From positions 1-32,161 of the forward strand of contig JADGNG010000033.1 in NCBI GenBank assembly GCA_017883585.1: a DNA stretch of 32,161 nucleotides, given 5' to 3'. The stretch comes from Candidatus Bathyarchaeota archaeon (lineage in GTDB: Archaea > Thermoproteota > Bathyarchaeia > TCS64). The position numbers and the translations under genes are program-made. Below, piece after piece: positions 1 to 9,836 of the stretch (within the stretch, counting starts at the first letter, position 1; the number at the start of each line of letters is the position of its first letter). Below the pieces are notes generated by a model. That model had not been told where the DNA came from. It did no database searches and saw only the letters and a list, made by a program, of their open reading frames with translations.

Positions 1-1
1 A

Positions 2-94
2 AAGAAGGGCGAAAGAGTCCGCGTCGCCGAGTGTAGACCACTCAGCAAGACGAAGTCCTTCTGCGTCGTAGAAAAACTGGCCGAGGAGAAGTGA
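2..94 (+). CDS. rps17: 30S ribosomal protein S17 (uS17), C-terminal fragment truncated by window edge
   Basis: Frame 2 reads KKGERVRVAECRPLSKTKSFCVVEKLAEEK*, typical uS17 tail, directly upstream of uL14 as in archaeal spc operons. Confidence 0.85.
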   Translation, partial: KKGERVRVAECRPLSKTKSFCVVEKLAEEK

Positions 95-98
95 ATGA

Positions 99-521
99 AT
101 GAGTAAGAGAACGGGGAAGAGAAAGCTAACACCACGGCGGAAGATTAGCGGCGGCCTTACATCTGGCTCCGTTTTCATCTGTGCAGACAATAGTGGTGCT
201 CGTGTGCTTCGACTCATTCAGGTCTTCGGCTATAAGGGACGCCGCCGAAGACTGCCGATAGCCAGCGTTGGCGATCTCTGTATGGTCAGTTGCCGTGAGG
301 GCACGCCTGAGATGAGGAGGCAGATGTTCAACGCCGTCATCGTCCGCCAGAGGAAGCCATATCTGCGGAAGGATGGTACCTGGATCCAGTTCGAGGACAA
401 CGCAGCAGTTATACTTACGCCTGAGGGAACCCTGAGAGGCTCGGATGTCAAGGGGCCGGTTGCTAAGGAAGCCGTTGAACGCTTCGCGCGCCTCGGAACA
501 ACAGCGAGGGTGGTAGTCTAA
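99..521 (+). CDS. rpl14: 50S ribosomal protein L14 (uL14)
   Basis: ADNSGARVLRLIQV motif; operon position. Confidence 0.97.
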   Translation: MSKRTGKRKLTPRRKISGGLTSGSVFICADNSGARVLRLIQVFGYKGRRRRLPIASVGDLCMVSCREGTPEMRRQMFNAVIVRQRKPYLRKDGTWIQFEDNAAVILTPEGTLRGSDVKGPVAKEAVERFARLGTTARVVV

Positions 522-905
522 ATGAACAAAGTAGGCAACACCAAGCCCTCGACTGTCAGGAAGCAGCAAAGAAACGCCCCCGTTCAGATCAGGAGGCGGT
601 ACATCTCCGCACCACTATCACCTAACCTAAAGACCCAGTACGGCGCGAGGACAATGCCCGTCATCGAGGACGACACCGTCACCATCACAAAAGGCGACCG
701 AAAACTAACTGAGGGTAAGGTCCTCAGGGTGAACACCAAGAGCTCCCGCGTCTACGTCGAAGGGGTCACTAGGACTCGACTAGACGGCTCAACCGTGCAG
801 ATACCGATACGCGCCGAGAACGTTATGATCACGAAGCTTAATCTCGACGATGACTGGAGGAAGAAGATCCTCGAGAGGAAGGGCTTCAAGGCTAAGGAGG
901 AGTAG
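522..905 (+). CDS. rpl24: 50S ribosomal protein L24 (uL24)
   Basis: KOW-type region DTVTITKGDRKLTEGKVLRVNTKSSRVYVEGV; operon position. Confidence 0.95.
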   Translation: MNKVGNTKPSTVRKQQRNAPVQIRRRYISAPLSPNLKTQYGARTMPVIEDDTVTITKGDRKLTEGKVLRVNTKSSRVYVEGVTRTRLDGSTVQIPIRAENVMITKLNLDDDWRKKILERKGFKAKEE

Positions 906-907
906 AG

Positions 908-1639
908 ATGGGTAGAAAAGGACCAACAAGACATTTGAAGAGGCAGCAGGCACCAACGTTCTGGACGATCCACAGGAAGGCGAACGTCTGGTCTATAAAC
1001 ACGAGCCCAGGACCACATAACTTCGGCACATCCATACCCGTAACAGTTCTACTCCGCGACATGCTAGGATACGCCTCAACCCGTAGAGAGGCATCTATGA
1101 TCGCCAAGCAGGGGAAGATCAAGATCGACGGCAAAGCACGCCTCGACGAAAAGTTCCCCGTGGGCCTAATGGATGTCATCTCACTCCCAGACGCTGGCGA
1201 GAGCTACCGCGTACTCCCCGCAAAGGGGGGCCGCCTAATCTTACACCCGATCAAGGGAGACGAGATTGGATTCAAGCTCTGCAGGATAATAGGTAAGACT
1301 ACTCTTAAGAACGACGTGACACAACTCAGACTCCACGACGGTAGGACCCTAAACGTGAAGACGGAAGCTCCCTACAAAGTCAACGACGTCCTGAAGATCA
1401 AGATCCCGTCCCAGGAGATAATTGAGCACATCCCTTTCAAGGACCAGTTACAGACCGTCATCACAGGCGGCAGGTCCCAGGGAGAGACTGGAATCATAAT
1501 CGGCTTCGGCGACGAGCCGGGCTGGAAGAAGACGGCGACCGTGAGAACCGCCAAGGGCGAGGACATACGCACGCTAACAAAGTACGTCTTCCCCATCGGC
1601 GTCGCTCAGTCGCTCATATCACTACCGGAGAGTCAATGA
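908..1639 (+). CDS. rps4e: 30S ribosomal protein S4e
   Basis: MGRKGPTRHLKRQQAP start, S4-like and KOW segments; SD AAGGAGGAG upstream. Confidence 0.97.
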   Translation: MGRKGPTRHLKRQQAPTFWTIHRKANVWSINTSPGPHNFGTSIPVTVLLRDMLGYASTRREASMIAKQGKIKIDGKARLDEKFPVGLMDVISLPDAGESYRVLPAKGGRLILHPIKGDEIGFKLCRIIGKTTLKNDVTQLRLHDGRTLNVKTEAPYKVNDVLKIKIPSQEIIEHIPFKDQLQTVITGGRSQGETGIIIGFGDEPGWKKTATVRTAKGEDIRTLTKYVFPIGVAQSLISLPESQ

Positions 1640-1640
1640 G

Positions 1641-2180
1641 ATGATAACCGAAATCGTAGAGACCAACCCCATGAGGGCTCTAAGGATCGGTAAGGTCGTG
1701 GTCAACATAGGCGTGGGCGCCTCAGGCGACCCCCTAGACCACGCACAAACCATCATGGAGCAGCTTACAGGGCAGAAACCTTGTCAACGATTTGCGAAGC
1801 AAACCATCAGGGGATTCAACATTCGCAAAAAGGAGCCCATAGCCTGCATGGTAACGCTCCGCGGAGAGAGTGCAGAAACCTTCCTCGTGAAGGCGCTCGC
1901 AGCCGTCGGCAAGAAGATCAACTCACACAGCTTCGACAGGTGGGGTAACTTCGCCTTCGGGATTAAAGAGCATATCGACATTCCCGGAACGAGGTACGAT
2001 CCAAACCTCGGTATTACCGGCATGGATGTGATTGTGACCGTGGAGCGCGCAGGGTACCACATAGATGAGAAGAAGCACGCCAGAGGCAAGATCGGGAAGA
2101 GCCACAAGGTTACACCCGAGGAGTCAATGGATTTCGTAAAGTCAAAGTTCGGCATCGAGGTGGGAGTAGCCAATGAGTGA
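1641..2180 (+). CDS. rpl5: 50S ribosomal protein L5 (uL5)
   Basis: [29 protein letters not shown] and [15 protein letters not shown] motifs. Confidence 0.97.
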   Translation: MITEIVETNPMRALRIGKVVVNIGVGASGDPLDHAQTIMEQLTGQKPCQRFAKQTIRGFNIRKKEPIACMVTLRGESAETFLVKALAAVGKKINSHSFDRWGNFAFGIKEHIDIPGTRYDPNLGITGMDVIVTVERAGYHIDEKKHARGKIGKSHKVTPEESMDFVKSKFGIEVGVANE

Positions 2181-2328
2181 GCAGAAGAAACGCACAACCG
2201 GACCAGGCAGCAGGGCATGTATCAGATGCGGAACCCACAACGGTCTCATCAGGCGCTACGGACTAAACATCTGCAGGAAATGCTTCAGAGAAGTGGCCCC
2301 AGCGATGGGCTTTAGGAAATACAGGTGA
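2173..2328 (+). CDS. rps14: 30S ribosomal protein S14 type Z (uS14), 51 aa
   Basis: Not in supplied ORF track (<60 aa). [51 protein letters not shown], CxxC...CxxC zinc motif, between L5 and S8; overlaps L5 end by 8 nt. Confidence 0.97.
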   Translation: MSEQKKRTTGPGSRACIRCGTHNGLIRRYGLNICRKCFREVAPAMGFRKYR

Positions 2329-2333
2329 ATTGA

Positions 2334-2717
2334 ATGGACCCACTGGTAAACGCTCTTAACACGATAATGAACCACGAGGGCAGACGCAAGAAAGAGTGCA
2401 TAATCACCCCCGCATCCGGCCTCGTTGGCAGGGTCCTTCGCCTTATACAGCAAAAAGGCTACATAGGCGAGATTGAGTTCATCGACGACGGCAGGCAGGG
2501 TAAGTTCCGCGTACAGCTCTTCGGACGCATCAACGAGTGCAAGGCAGTCCGCCCGAGATACTCTACGAAGGTCAAGGAGATGGAGAAGTGGGAGAAGCGC
2601 TTCCTCCCCAGCCGTGACCTAGGTGCAGTTATCCTATCAACCCCCAAGGGCGTCATAGACCACCGCCAGGCGAAGGAGTTCAACGTCGGTGGCGTCGTGA
2701 TCGCCTACGTCTACTAG
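2334..2717 (+). CDS. rps8: 30S ribosomal protein S8 (uS8)
   Basis: DPLVNALNTIMNHEGRRKKECIITPASGLV; STPKGVIDHRQA. Confidence 0.97.
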   Translation: MDPLVNALNTIMNHEGRRKKECIITPASGLVGRVLRLIQQKGYIGEIEFIDDGRQGKFRVQLFGRINECKAVRPRYSTKVKEMEKWEKRFLPSRDLGAVILSTPKGVIDHRQAKEFNVGGVVIAYVY

Positions 2718-2727
2718 GTGAGAAAAG

Positions 2728-3261
2728 ATGTCTCTACAGATAGTCGAAAACACCGTCGAGATACCGGAGAACATACAGCTCACCCTAGAAGGTAGAAAGG
2801 TCACAGTACAGGGACCCAAGGGAAAGATAACCAAGGACTTCACCCACACCAAGCTCAATATAGTCACGGATGGCAAAAGCCTCAAACTCAGCATCGAGAA
2901 TCCGAGGCGAACCGAAGCTGCCCTCGTCGGCACGATCAGTGCACATGTAAAAAACATGATCAAGGGCGTATCGACTGGCTTCGTCTACAAGATGAAGATA
3001 GTCTTCGTCCACTTCCCGACCTCTGTAAAGGTCGTCGGAAAGGAAGTCTACATTGAAAACTTCGTCGGCGAGAGGAGTGCTAGGATCGCAGACATACTAG
3101 GTGACACGAAGGTTACCATCAAGCAGGACGATGTGATCCTAGAGGGCATCGACATCGACGATGTTAGCCAGACCGCCGCAAACATACAGACGCGGGCAAA
3201 GATACGCAACAAGGACCTGAGAAAGTTCCTGGATGGCGTCTACGTCTATAGCAAGGAGTGA
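2728..3261 (+). CDS. rpl6: 50S ribosomal protein L6 (uL6)
   Basis: TVQGPKGKITKDF; two L6 repeats; operon position. Confidence 0.97.
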   Translation: MSLQIVENTVEIPENIQLTLEGRKVTVQGPKGKITKDFTHTKLNIVTDGKSLKLSIENPRRTEAALVGTISAHVKNMIKGVSTGFVYKMKIVFVHFPTSVKVVGKEVYIENFVGERSARIADILGDTKVTIKQDDVILEGIDIDDVSQTAANIQTRAKIRNKDLRKFLDGVYVYSKE

Positions 3262-3268
3262 ATGAAAG

Positions 3269-3700
3269 ATGAGTGACACCGAAAAGAAAAGACTCCTCAG
3301 GGTCAGGAAGAAGCTCAGCCAGGGCCGCCCCAAGTTCAACGCCTTCGAGTCATGGCGCTTCATAAAGATAAAGTCCCGTTGGAGGAAACCACGCGGCATC
3401 GACAACAAGATGCGCACAAACGAGAAGGGCTGGCCTAGGGTAGCGAACATCGGATGGGGAGGTCCATCCGCCGTACGCGGACTTCATCCGACCGGCAAGG
3501 AAGAGGTACTAATCCAAAACGCCAACGACCTAGCAGCCATCGACAAGGAGAACCAGGTCGCCCGCATTGGAGGAACCGTCGGCGGAAGAAAGAGGGTGCA
3601 GATCCTGGAGGAGGCCGAGAAGCTCGGCGTGAAGATCCTCAACGCTGGACCGAAGGCGAAGCCTTCAGACTTTGAGGAACTTGAGGAGGAAAAGAAATGA
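3269..3700 (+). CDS. rpl32e: 50S ribosomal protein L32e
   Basis: SWRFIKIKSRWRKPRGIDNKMR motif. Confidence 0.97.
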   Translation: MSDTEKKRLLRVRKKLSQGRPKFNAFESWRFIKIKSRWRKPRGIDNKMRTNEKGWPRVANIGWGGPSAVRGLHPTGKEEVLIQNANDLAAIDKENQVARIGGTVGGRKRVQILEEAEKLGVKILNAGPKAKPSDFEELEEEKK

Positions 3701-4155
3701 ATCTCACAAACCAGAGACGACTAGCTGCATCCCTCCTCGAGATAGGAGTAAACCGCGTCTGGATCGACCCCGAGAAGATCAGCGATGTAGAAGGCTCTAT
3801 AACGCGAACTGAGATAAGGAAGCTCATACGGGAGGGTGCTATAAAGGCGCTCCCCGAGCATGGCACCAGCCGAGGCCGCGCGAGAGTCCTTGCGCAGAAG
3901 AAGCGCTCTGGACGAAGAATCGGCATGGGCACAAAGAAGGGCAAGGCCTTCGCCGAGGTCTCTGAGAAGACCCGTTGGATGAACCGCATTAGGGCACTCA
4001 GGAGAAAGCTCACTGAGCTTCGCGACCAACGTGTGATCACGGTGAGCACATACCGTAGCCTCTACATGAAGGCAAAGGGAGGAGAGTTCCGCAGCCTCGC
4101 CGAGCTAGATCGGCACATCAACGAGCAGAAACTAAGGAGGCGTAGCTTTGGCTAA
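3697..4155 (+). CDS. rpl19e: 50S ribosomal protein L19e
   Basis: LTNQRRLAASLLEIGVNRVWIDPEKISDV; ATGA overlap with L32e. Confidence 0.97.
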   Translation: MNLTNQRRLAASLLEIGVNRVWIDPEKISDVEGSITRTEIRKLIREGAIKALPEHGTSRGRARVLAQKKRSGRRIGMGTKKGKAFAEVSEKTRWMNRIRALRRKLTELRDQRVITVSTYRSLYMKAKGGEFRSLAELDRHINEQKLRRRSFG

Positions 4156-4732
4156 AGACGCACGCTACAGAGTCGCATATAGGCGAAGAAGGGAGCAGAA
4201 GACCGACTACCAGGCGAGGCGGATACTCGCAACATCGGATCAACCAAGGTTCGTAGTTCGAGCCTCCAACCACGGTATACTCGCACAGGTGATAAAGGCC
4301 GAGATAATCGGCGATAAAGTGCTGTCACAGACCGCCTCAAACGAGCTGATCAGCAAATACGGTTGGCAAGCCAGCGGCAAGAGCATCCCCGCAGGATACC
4401 TGCTGGGACTGATCGCGGGCCACAAGGCGATCAAAGAGGGTGTAGAGACTGCGTACCTTGACCTCGGCCTCAAGAGACCGACGAAAGGCTCAAAGATATT
4501 CGCGGTTGTAAAGGGCGCCATCGACGCGGGACTTAACATCCCATGCGACAGCGATGTCATTCCCCCGCCTGAGAGGCTAAACGGTGGAGACATCGCAAAC
4601 TACGCTAAGGTCATCGACCCGGAAGGATACGAGAAATACTTCTCGGTCTACCTCAGGAAGGGTCTTAGACCGGAGTCTCTCCCCGAGCACTTCGAGGAGA
4701 CGAAGAAGAAGATCCAGGAGGACTGGGCATAA
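4148..4732 (+). CDS. rpl18: 50S ribosomal protein L18 (uL18)
   Basis: TTG start preceded by GGAGG; YRRRREQKTDYQARRILATSDQPRFVVRAS. Confidence 0.97.
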   Translation: MAKDARYRVAYRRRREQKTDYQARRILATSDQPRFVVRASNHGILAQVIKAEIIGDKVLSQTASNELISKYGWQASGKSIPAGYLLGLIAGHKAIKEGVETAYLDLGLKRPTKGSKIFAVVKGAIDAGLNIPCDSDVIPPPERLNGGDIANYAKVIDPEGYEKYFSVYLRKGLRPESLPEHFEETKKKIQEDWA

Positions 4733-5376
4733 TGAGCAGACAATACGATAGGGAAGGCCCGTCGCTAGAGGATTGGGTACCCCGCACACAGCTCGGCAAG
4801 ATGGTCAAAGAAGGCCAGATCACCTCCATAGGGGACATATTCCGCGAGGGCTACAAGGTCAGGGAGGTCGAGGTAATCGACTTCCTCGTCCAAGACCTCA
4901 AGGATGAGGTCATCGACATCGCAATGGTCCAGAAACAGACAGACGCAGGCGAGAACTCGAGGTTCCGCGCGGTCGTCGCGGTGGGCAACGGCAACGGGCT
5001 CATCGGTCTGGGAACTGGCAAGGCGAAGCGTGTACGCAACGCCATCGAGAAGGGAATACGGATGGCGAAGCTCAACCTCTACCCGATAAAGAGGGGCTGC
5101 GGAAGCTGGGAATGCGGCTGCGGCGAAAACCACTCCCTACCCTTCCGCGTGAGCGGAAAAGCCGGGAGCGTCGTCCTAACCCTCCTGCCCGGGCCCCAGG
5201 GGCTCGGCTTAGTAGTCGGCGACACGGCGAAGGTCGTCCTCCAGCTAGCAGGCGTAAAAGACTGCTGGTCCAAGGCAACCGGTACAACAACCACAACTAC
5301 CTCATTCGCATTAGCCACATTCAATGCACTGAAGCAGACCAGTAAGATCATGACCCCGCAGGAGTGGACAATGTAA
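4732..5376 (+). CDS. rps5: 30S ribosomal protein S5 (uS5)
   Basis: RFRAVVAVGNGNGLIGLGTGKA; GCGSWECGCGENHSLPF. Confidence 0.97.
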   Translation: MSRQYDREGPSLEDWVPRTQLGKMVKEGQITSIGDIFREGYKVREVEVIDFLVQDLKDEVIDIAMVQKQTDAGENSRFRAVVAVGNGNGLIGLGTGKAKRVRNAIEKGIRMAKLNLYPIKRGCGSWECGCGENHSLPFRVSGKAGSVVLTLLPGPQGLGLVVGDTAKVVLQLAGVKDCWSKATGTTTTTTSFALATFNALKQTSKIMTPQEWTM

Positions 5377-5852
5377 CTATGACGGGCAAAACTTTCTTTG
5401 TCGTCCGCATAAGGGGAGGAGTCGACGCCAAGAAGACCGTCGAGGCCACCCTCACGATGCTTCGCATGGAGAGGAACAACTACGCCACTATAATCAGAGA
5501 GAGTTCCTCCTACACTGGCATGCTCAGGAAGGCCAAGGACTACCTAACCTGGGGCGAACTAGATGTGGAGACCGTTAAAATCCTCCTCGAGAAGAGGGGC
5601 AAACGAGTAGGTGACCAAAAGGTCACCGAGGAGTCCCTCAAGGAACTCGGTTACGAGAGCCTCGACAAACTCGCAAACGCCATCATATCCGGCGAGGTGG
5701 AGTTCAGCCAGTTGAACGGCATTAAGCCCTTCTTCAGAATGCACCCCCCAAAGAAGGGATTCAAGAGGACTGTTAAGCGTCCATATAACGACCACGGTGA
5801 GCTAGGCTACAGGGGAGAGGCCATAAACGAGCTCATCAAGAGAATGTGCTAA
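5364..5852 (+). CDS. rpl30: 50S ribosomal protein L30 (uL30); start may be the ATG at 5379 instead
   Basis: FFVVRIRGGVDAKKTVEATLTMLRMERNNYATII. Confidence 0.93.
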   Translation: MDNVTMTGKTFFVVRIRGGVDAKKTVEATLTMLRMERNNYATIIRESSSYTGMLRKAKDYLTWGELDVETVKILLEKRGKRVGDQKVTEESLKELGYESLDKLANAIISGEVEFSQLNGIKPFFRMHPPKKGFKRTVKRPYNDHGELGYRGEAINELIKRMC

Positions 5853-5870
5853 GGAGAATAGGTGAAAATA

Positions 5871-6296
5871 ATGCCTCACGATCTGAGAAGAACACGAAGA
5901 TACCGCGGATCGAGATACTGCGGCTGGGGCCAGGTCGGCCAGCACCGCAAGTCCGGCAGCCGAGGTGGAAAGGGCTTCGCCGGAGGCCACAAGCACTTCT
6001 GGATCCAAACCGTGAAGTTCAACCCGAACAGATACAGACGCATCGGCTTCGTGCCGCCATCGTCGCTCAAGCCGCTGCCAGCCACGATCAACGTCGGGGA
6101 ACTAGAGGACCTAGCGATGAAGCTCATGGGTACAGAAGGCGTGAAGAGCGGGATGGAACTCGACCTAGCCGAAGTCGGCATCGGTAAGCTACTCGGAAGG
6201 GGAAGCATATCCACAGCGCTCAAGGTCCGAGTAGAGTCCGCCTCCGCGGGTGCCAAAAGTAAATTAAAGGAAGCCGGCGGCTCAATAGTAGAGTGA
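5871..6296 (+). CDS. rpl15: 50S ribosomal protein L15 (uL15)
   Basis: MPHDLRRTRRYRGSRYCGWGQVGQHRKSGSRGGKG; ORF track extends to 5862 but MPHD start is more typical. Confidence 0.95.
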   Translation: MPHDLRRTRRYRGSRYCGWGQVGQHRKSGSRGGKGFAGGHKHFWIQTVKFNPNRYRRIGFVPPSSLKPLPATINVGELEDLAMKLMGTEGVKSGMELDLAEVGIGKLLGRGSISTALKVRVESASAGAKSKLKEAGGSIVE

Positions 6297-7711
6297 TAGC
6301 TTTGCGCTTCCTCGAGCTCTTCAAGCCCATCTCACGGGTCATACCGGAGGTTAAGCCACCGGAGAGAAAGGTTAGCTTTCAGAACAGGCTCATCTGGACG
6401 CTCCTTGCCCTACTTATCTACTTCATCATGTCCGAGATCCCACTCTACGGAATACCCATAACGACATCGGGTGACACCTTCACTGCGTACAGGGTCATCT
6501 TCGCCTCAGCGAGGGGAACCCTCATGGAGCTCGGAATAGGCCCCATAGTAACCGCCGGGCTGATAATCCAGCTACTCGCCGGCTCAGACATCATCTCATT
6601 CGATAGGAGTAGTGCAGAGGATCGCGGGCTATTCACGACTGCGAGCAAATTCTTCTCCATAGTCATGATCATTATTCAGGCCTCTCTTTACATAGTCAGC
6701 GGCCAGTATGGCTCAGTCACTCTCACTAAGGCATTGCTAATATTCGCACAACTGCTCGTCGCAGGATTGATCATCATGCTCCTCGACGAGCTGGTGCAGA
6801 AGGGCTGGGGTATCGGCAGTGGGATAAGCCTCTTCATCGTTGGAGGCATTACTGCGAACATCTGGTGGATGAGCTTCAGCTTCATAAACTACGATGGAAG
6901 AGCCTACGGTGCTATCATCGCATTCTTCCAGGGGATATGGACGAAGCTACCCGTCCCCAGTTGGTTCTTCCGACCAAACGGCGCCCCAGATATGATCGGG
7001 TTCTTTACAACCATAGCGGTATTTCTCGTCGTTATATATATGGAGGGCATGCGCGTCGAGCTGCCCATCAGCCATAGCCAATACAGGGGCTACCGCGGTA
7101 GGATGCCAATAAAACTCCTTTATGTATCAAACATTCCCGTCATACTCGCCTACGCGCTCTTCGCAAACTTCCAGATGGTTGGGCAGTTCCTCTGGAGCAG
7201 ATGGAACGTCGCAAACGACAACAATTGGCTCAGCTGGCTCGGAACGTTCACCTACTCATCAAGCGGGCAGCCGGTAGCGACCGGTGGATTAGTCTACTAT
7301 ATCACCTCACCTCAGACACTCCAAGGCGTCATGAACTCACCTCTCCGAGCCTTAATCTACGCACTAATTGTCATCGTCTTCTGTGTGATATTCAGTATAA
7401 CCTGGCTGGAGATAGGCGGCCTCGGTGCGGAGGATATGGCAGACCAGTTACTAGAGTCAGGGATGCAGGTTCCAGGCTTTAGGAGGAACAAGCAGCCTAT
7501 AGTGACACTGTTGAATAGGTATATCCCGACCATTACTATAATCGGCGGAGCTATAGTGGGCGCTCTAGCAGCAATATCCGACTTCTTCGGTGTCTTTGGA
7601 AGCGGAATGGGTGCCCTGCTGGCAGTCAGCATACTATACCAGTACTACCAGACGATGGTTCAGGAGCAGGTGGCGGACTTATACCCGTTCCTACGTGGAG
7701 CCTTTGAGTAA
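6293..7711 (+). CDS. secY: Preprotein translocase subunit SecY
   Basis: Ten hydrophobic segments, MRVELPISHSQYRGYRGRMPIKLLYVSNIPVIL, overlaps L15 end. Confidence 0.97.
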   Translation: MIALRFLELFKPISRVIPEVKPPERKVSFQNRLIWTLLALLIYFIMSEIPLYGIPITTSGDTFTAYRVIFASARGTLMELGIGPIVTAGLIIQLLAGSDIISFDRSSAEDRGLFTTASKFFSIVMIIIQASLYIVSGQYGSVTLTKALLIFAQLLVAGLIIMLLDELVQKGWGIGSGISLFIVGGITANIWWMSFSFINYDGRAYGAIIAFFQGIWTKLPVPSWFFRPNGAPDMIGFFTTIAVFLVVIYMEGMRVELPISHSQYRGYRGRMPIKLLYVSNIPVILAYALFANFQMVGQFLWSRWNVANDNNWLSWLGTFTYSSSGQPVATGGLVYYITSPQTLQGVMNSPLRALIYALIVIVFCVIFSITWLEIGGLGAEDMADQLLESGMQVPGFRRNKQPIVTLLNRYIPTITIIGGAIVGALAAISDFFGVFGSGMGALLAVSILYQYYQTMVQEQVADLYPFLRGAFE

Positions 7712-7712
7712 G

Positions 7713-7740
7713 ACCGAGGATAATATCCTCCGGTTTTTTA
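7713..7740 (+). terminator. Hairpin plus T-run after secY, end of spc operon
   Basis: CCGAGGATA-a-TATCCTCCGG (one bulge) followed by TTTTTT. Confidence 0.65.
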
Positions 7741-7751
7741 TTTCTTAGAAA

Positions 7752-7792
7752 CTAGTTTTTCTTATCTACTATTTTGATTCCCTAAAAACTAG
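7752..7792. repeat. Inverted repeat CTAGTTTTT ... AAAAACTAG upstream of hisS
   Basis: Perfect 9-bp arms at 7752-7760 and 7784-7792. Confidence 0.6.
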
Positions 7793-7888
7793 AATAATCA
7801 TTAAAGATTTGAGACCGGGGGAAGTATTTCGGTGATAAGTGAACGCGGAACCTTTTTCCGGTATCCCTTCAATCTAGGCTCGGTCAAA

Positions 7889-9181
7889 ATGTACCAGCCA
7901 CCACGCGGTACCCGGGACTTCCTCCCCGAGGAGATGTACAAGAGGAACTGGGTCCTAGACCAGATACGAGGCGTCTACGAGGCCTACGGCTTCGAGCCTC
8001 TGGGGACACCCTCCTTCGAGAGCTGGGAGCTACTCAAGCTGAAGAGCGGGGCGGACGTGATAAATCAGATCTACTACTTCAAGGATAAGGCGGACAGGGA
8101 GCTCGGGCTCAGGTTCGACCTGACGACGAGCCTCGCGCGGGTGGTGGCCGTGCATCGCGAGCTACAGATGCCCTTCAAGAGATATGCGATGGGGACGGTC
8201 TGGAGGTATGAGAATCCGAGTGAGAAGCGCTTCAGGGAGTTCTGGCAGGCCGACGCCGACACCGTCGGCGTGAGCGGCTCCATAGCAGACGCAGAGGTCC
8301 TATCAGCAACGGTCGACTGCCTCAAGAAGATGGGCTTCGACGGCTTCGTTATAAAGCTAAACGACCGGAGGATACTAGAGGCATTCATCAGGAAAGCAGG
8401 GGTCCCGCAGGACCGCTTACTTGACGCCATCAGGGCAGTGGATAAACTACTGAAAATAGGGAAAGACGGAGTAATCAAGGAGCTTACGAAACTATCCGTG
8501 GACGCGGAACCAGCTAATCTACTCTTAGACTCACTCGCCCAAACCGGCGCTCCTGCAAAGGTTCTCGAGGATACCGAGAAGAAACTTTCTGATTATCCAG
8601 AGGGACTTGTAGGACTGAAGGCTCTACGAGAGTTGATTGAGCACGCGAAGTTATTCGGCTACGCCGAGTACATCGTCGTCGAGCTAAGCCTCGCCAGGGG
8701 CCTGGACTACTACACTGGGCCGGTCTTTGAAGTGCTCGCCGAGGGTTACGAGGACTACGGGAGTATCGCTGGTGGTGGGAGATATGACGGGATCATTAAC
8801 CTCATGGGCGGAGGGAGCACCCCTGCCACTGGAATATCCTTTGGCATCGATCGCCTCGTCCTTCTGATTGAGACGAAGGGCGGTTTCAATGACCTCAAGC
8901 TCGGAGTAGACGTGCTGATTGCCCCAATATCCGACTCAATGAAGGGGGAGGCGATAAAGGTCGCCCAGGACCTGAGGGCAGTCGGAGTCTCAACGGTAGT
9001 CGATCTCCTCGGTAGACGCTTCTCGAAGCAGCTAGAGTACGCCAACAAGAAAGGCGTGAGGAAGGTCGTTATAATCGGTGAGCGCGAACTCGAGGAGGGA
9101 TGTCTGACCATCAGAGACATGAAAACCGGGGAACAGGTGAAGGTCGAGCGTTCAAAGCTATTCGAGTTCATTGGCGCCTAA
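7889..9181 (+). CDS. hisS: Histidyl-tRNA synthetase (ORF open from 7832; ATG 7889 gives the conventional N-terminus)
   Basis: QPPRGTRDFLPEEM; LGLRFDLTTSLARVVA; ARGLDYYTGPVFE; GIDRLV. Confidence 0.95.
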   Translation: MYQPPRGTRDFLPEEMYKRNWVLDQIRGVYEAYGFEPLGTPSFESWELLKLKSGADVINQIYYFKDKADRELGLRFDLTTSLARVVAVHRELQMPFKRYAMGTVWRYENPSEKRFREFWQADADTVGVSGSIADAEVLSATVDCLKKMGFDGFVIKLNDRRILEAFIRKAGVPQDRLLDAIRAVDKLLKIGKDGVIKELTKLSVDAEPANLLLDSLAQTGAPAKVLEDTEKKLSDYPEGLVGLKALRELIEHAKLFGYAEYIVVELSLARGLDYYTGPVFEVLAEGYEDYGSIAGGGRYDGIINLMGGGSTPATGISFGIDRLVLLIETKGGFNDLKLGVDVLIAPISDSMKGEAIKVAQDLRAVGVSTVVDLLGRRFSKQLEYANKKGVRKVVIIGERELEEGCLTIRDMKTGEQVKVERSKLFEFIGA

Positions 9182-9748
9182 TCTCTCAATCTCGAGCTTA
9201 TCGAGACCGTAGTAGACTACCTCTCCCCTCCTATCAATCACGGCTAGTTTTAGAACCCGCCCGGAGTCCCTGACTTCAACTAGCCTTTCTTCTATGTGTC
9301 CAAGTGTTTCGGAAAATCCTTCAGCTAGAGCATATAACTCGTAACTAGGGGCCTTCTTCGGGTAATTCCCCCTCTCGTAGACACTGAAGGATACACCATT
9401 TTTTATCGTTGACTTGGCGACGAAACCCCTGCCCCTTATGTCCCTATAGATGATGTACCTCGTCCACAACATGGGATCGTTAGCGAGCTCCCTGTTTAGT
9501 ATCTCTTGGAACGAGAGGATTCGTCTCTCTCCCTCGTCTATCACGGTGAGACGTTCCTTCTCGACTAGGTACAGCGCTTCGTGCGGTTCTAGGATGTAGT
9601 GTCGCTTCTCGCCTATGTGCCCGTAGCCATCCTGCAGGAGGCTGTCAGCCTCCCCTCTTAATGGGACTTGTATAGCGAGGTTGTCATAGACCGCGTTAGC
9701 CTGCTGCATGGCATTAACGTGTTCCTTAGCCGAATAAAGGCTTATCAA
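9158..9748 (-). CDS. tRNA-intron endonuclease (EndA) family protein, possibly non-catalytic
   Basis: N-domain HEALYLVEKERLTV; C-domain RYIIYRDIRGRGFVAKSTIKNGVSFSVYERG ... LAVIDRRGEVVYY. Confidence 0.8.
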   Translation of the reverse strand: MISLYSAKEHVNAMQQANAVYDNLAIQVPLRGEADSLLQDGYGHIGEKRHYILEPHEALYLVEKERLTVIDEGERRILSFQEILNRELANDPMLWTRYIIYRDIRGRGFVAKSTIKNGVSFSVYERGNYPKKAPSYELYALAEGFSETLGHIEERLVEVRDSGRVLKLAVIDRRGEVVYYGLDKLEIERLGANELE

Positions 9749-9836
9749 GCCCTTTTTTCGGGAAGTTTCGACTTGTTTACCCTACCCTACACAGGGTTGA
9801 AAATGGTCTATAAAGGAAGCGAAAAAGGAGTGGCAG

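Noticed and set aside
126-569. Antisense ORFs across the ribosomal protein block (e.g. 126-569 -, 1784-2218 -, 4240-4593 -)
   Set aside because: Lie opposite strongly supported ribosomal genes; no recognisable domains; expected from GC-rich coding bias.
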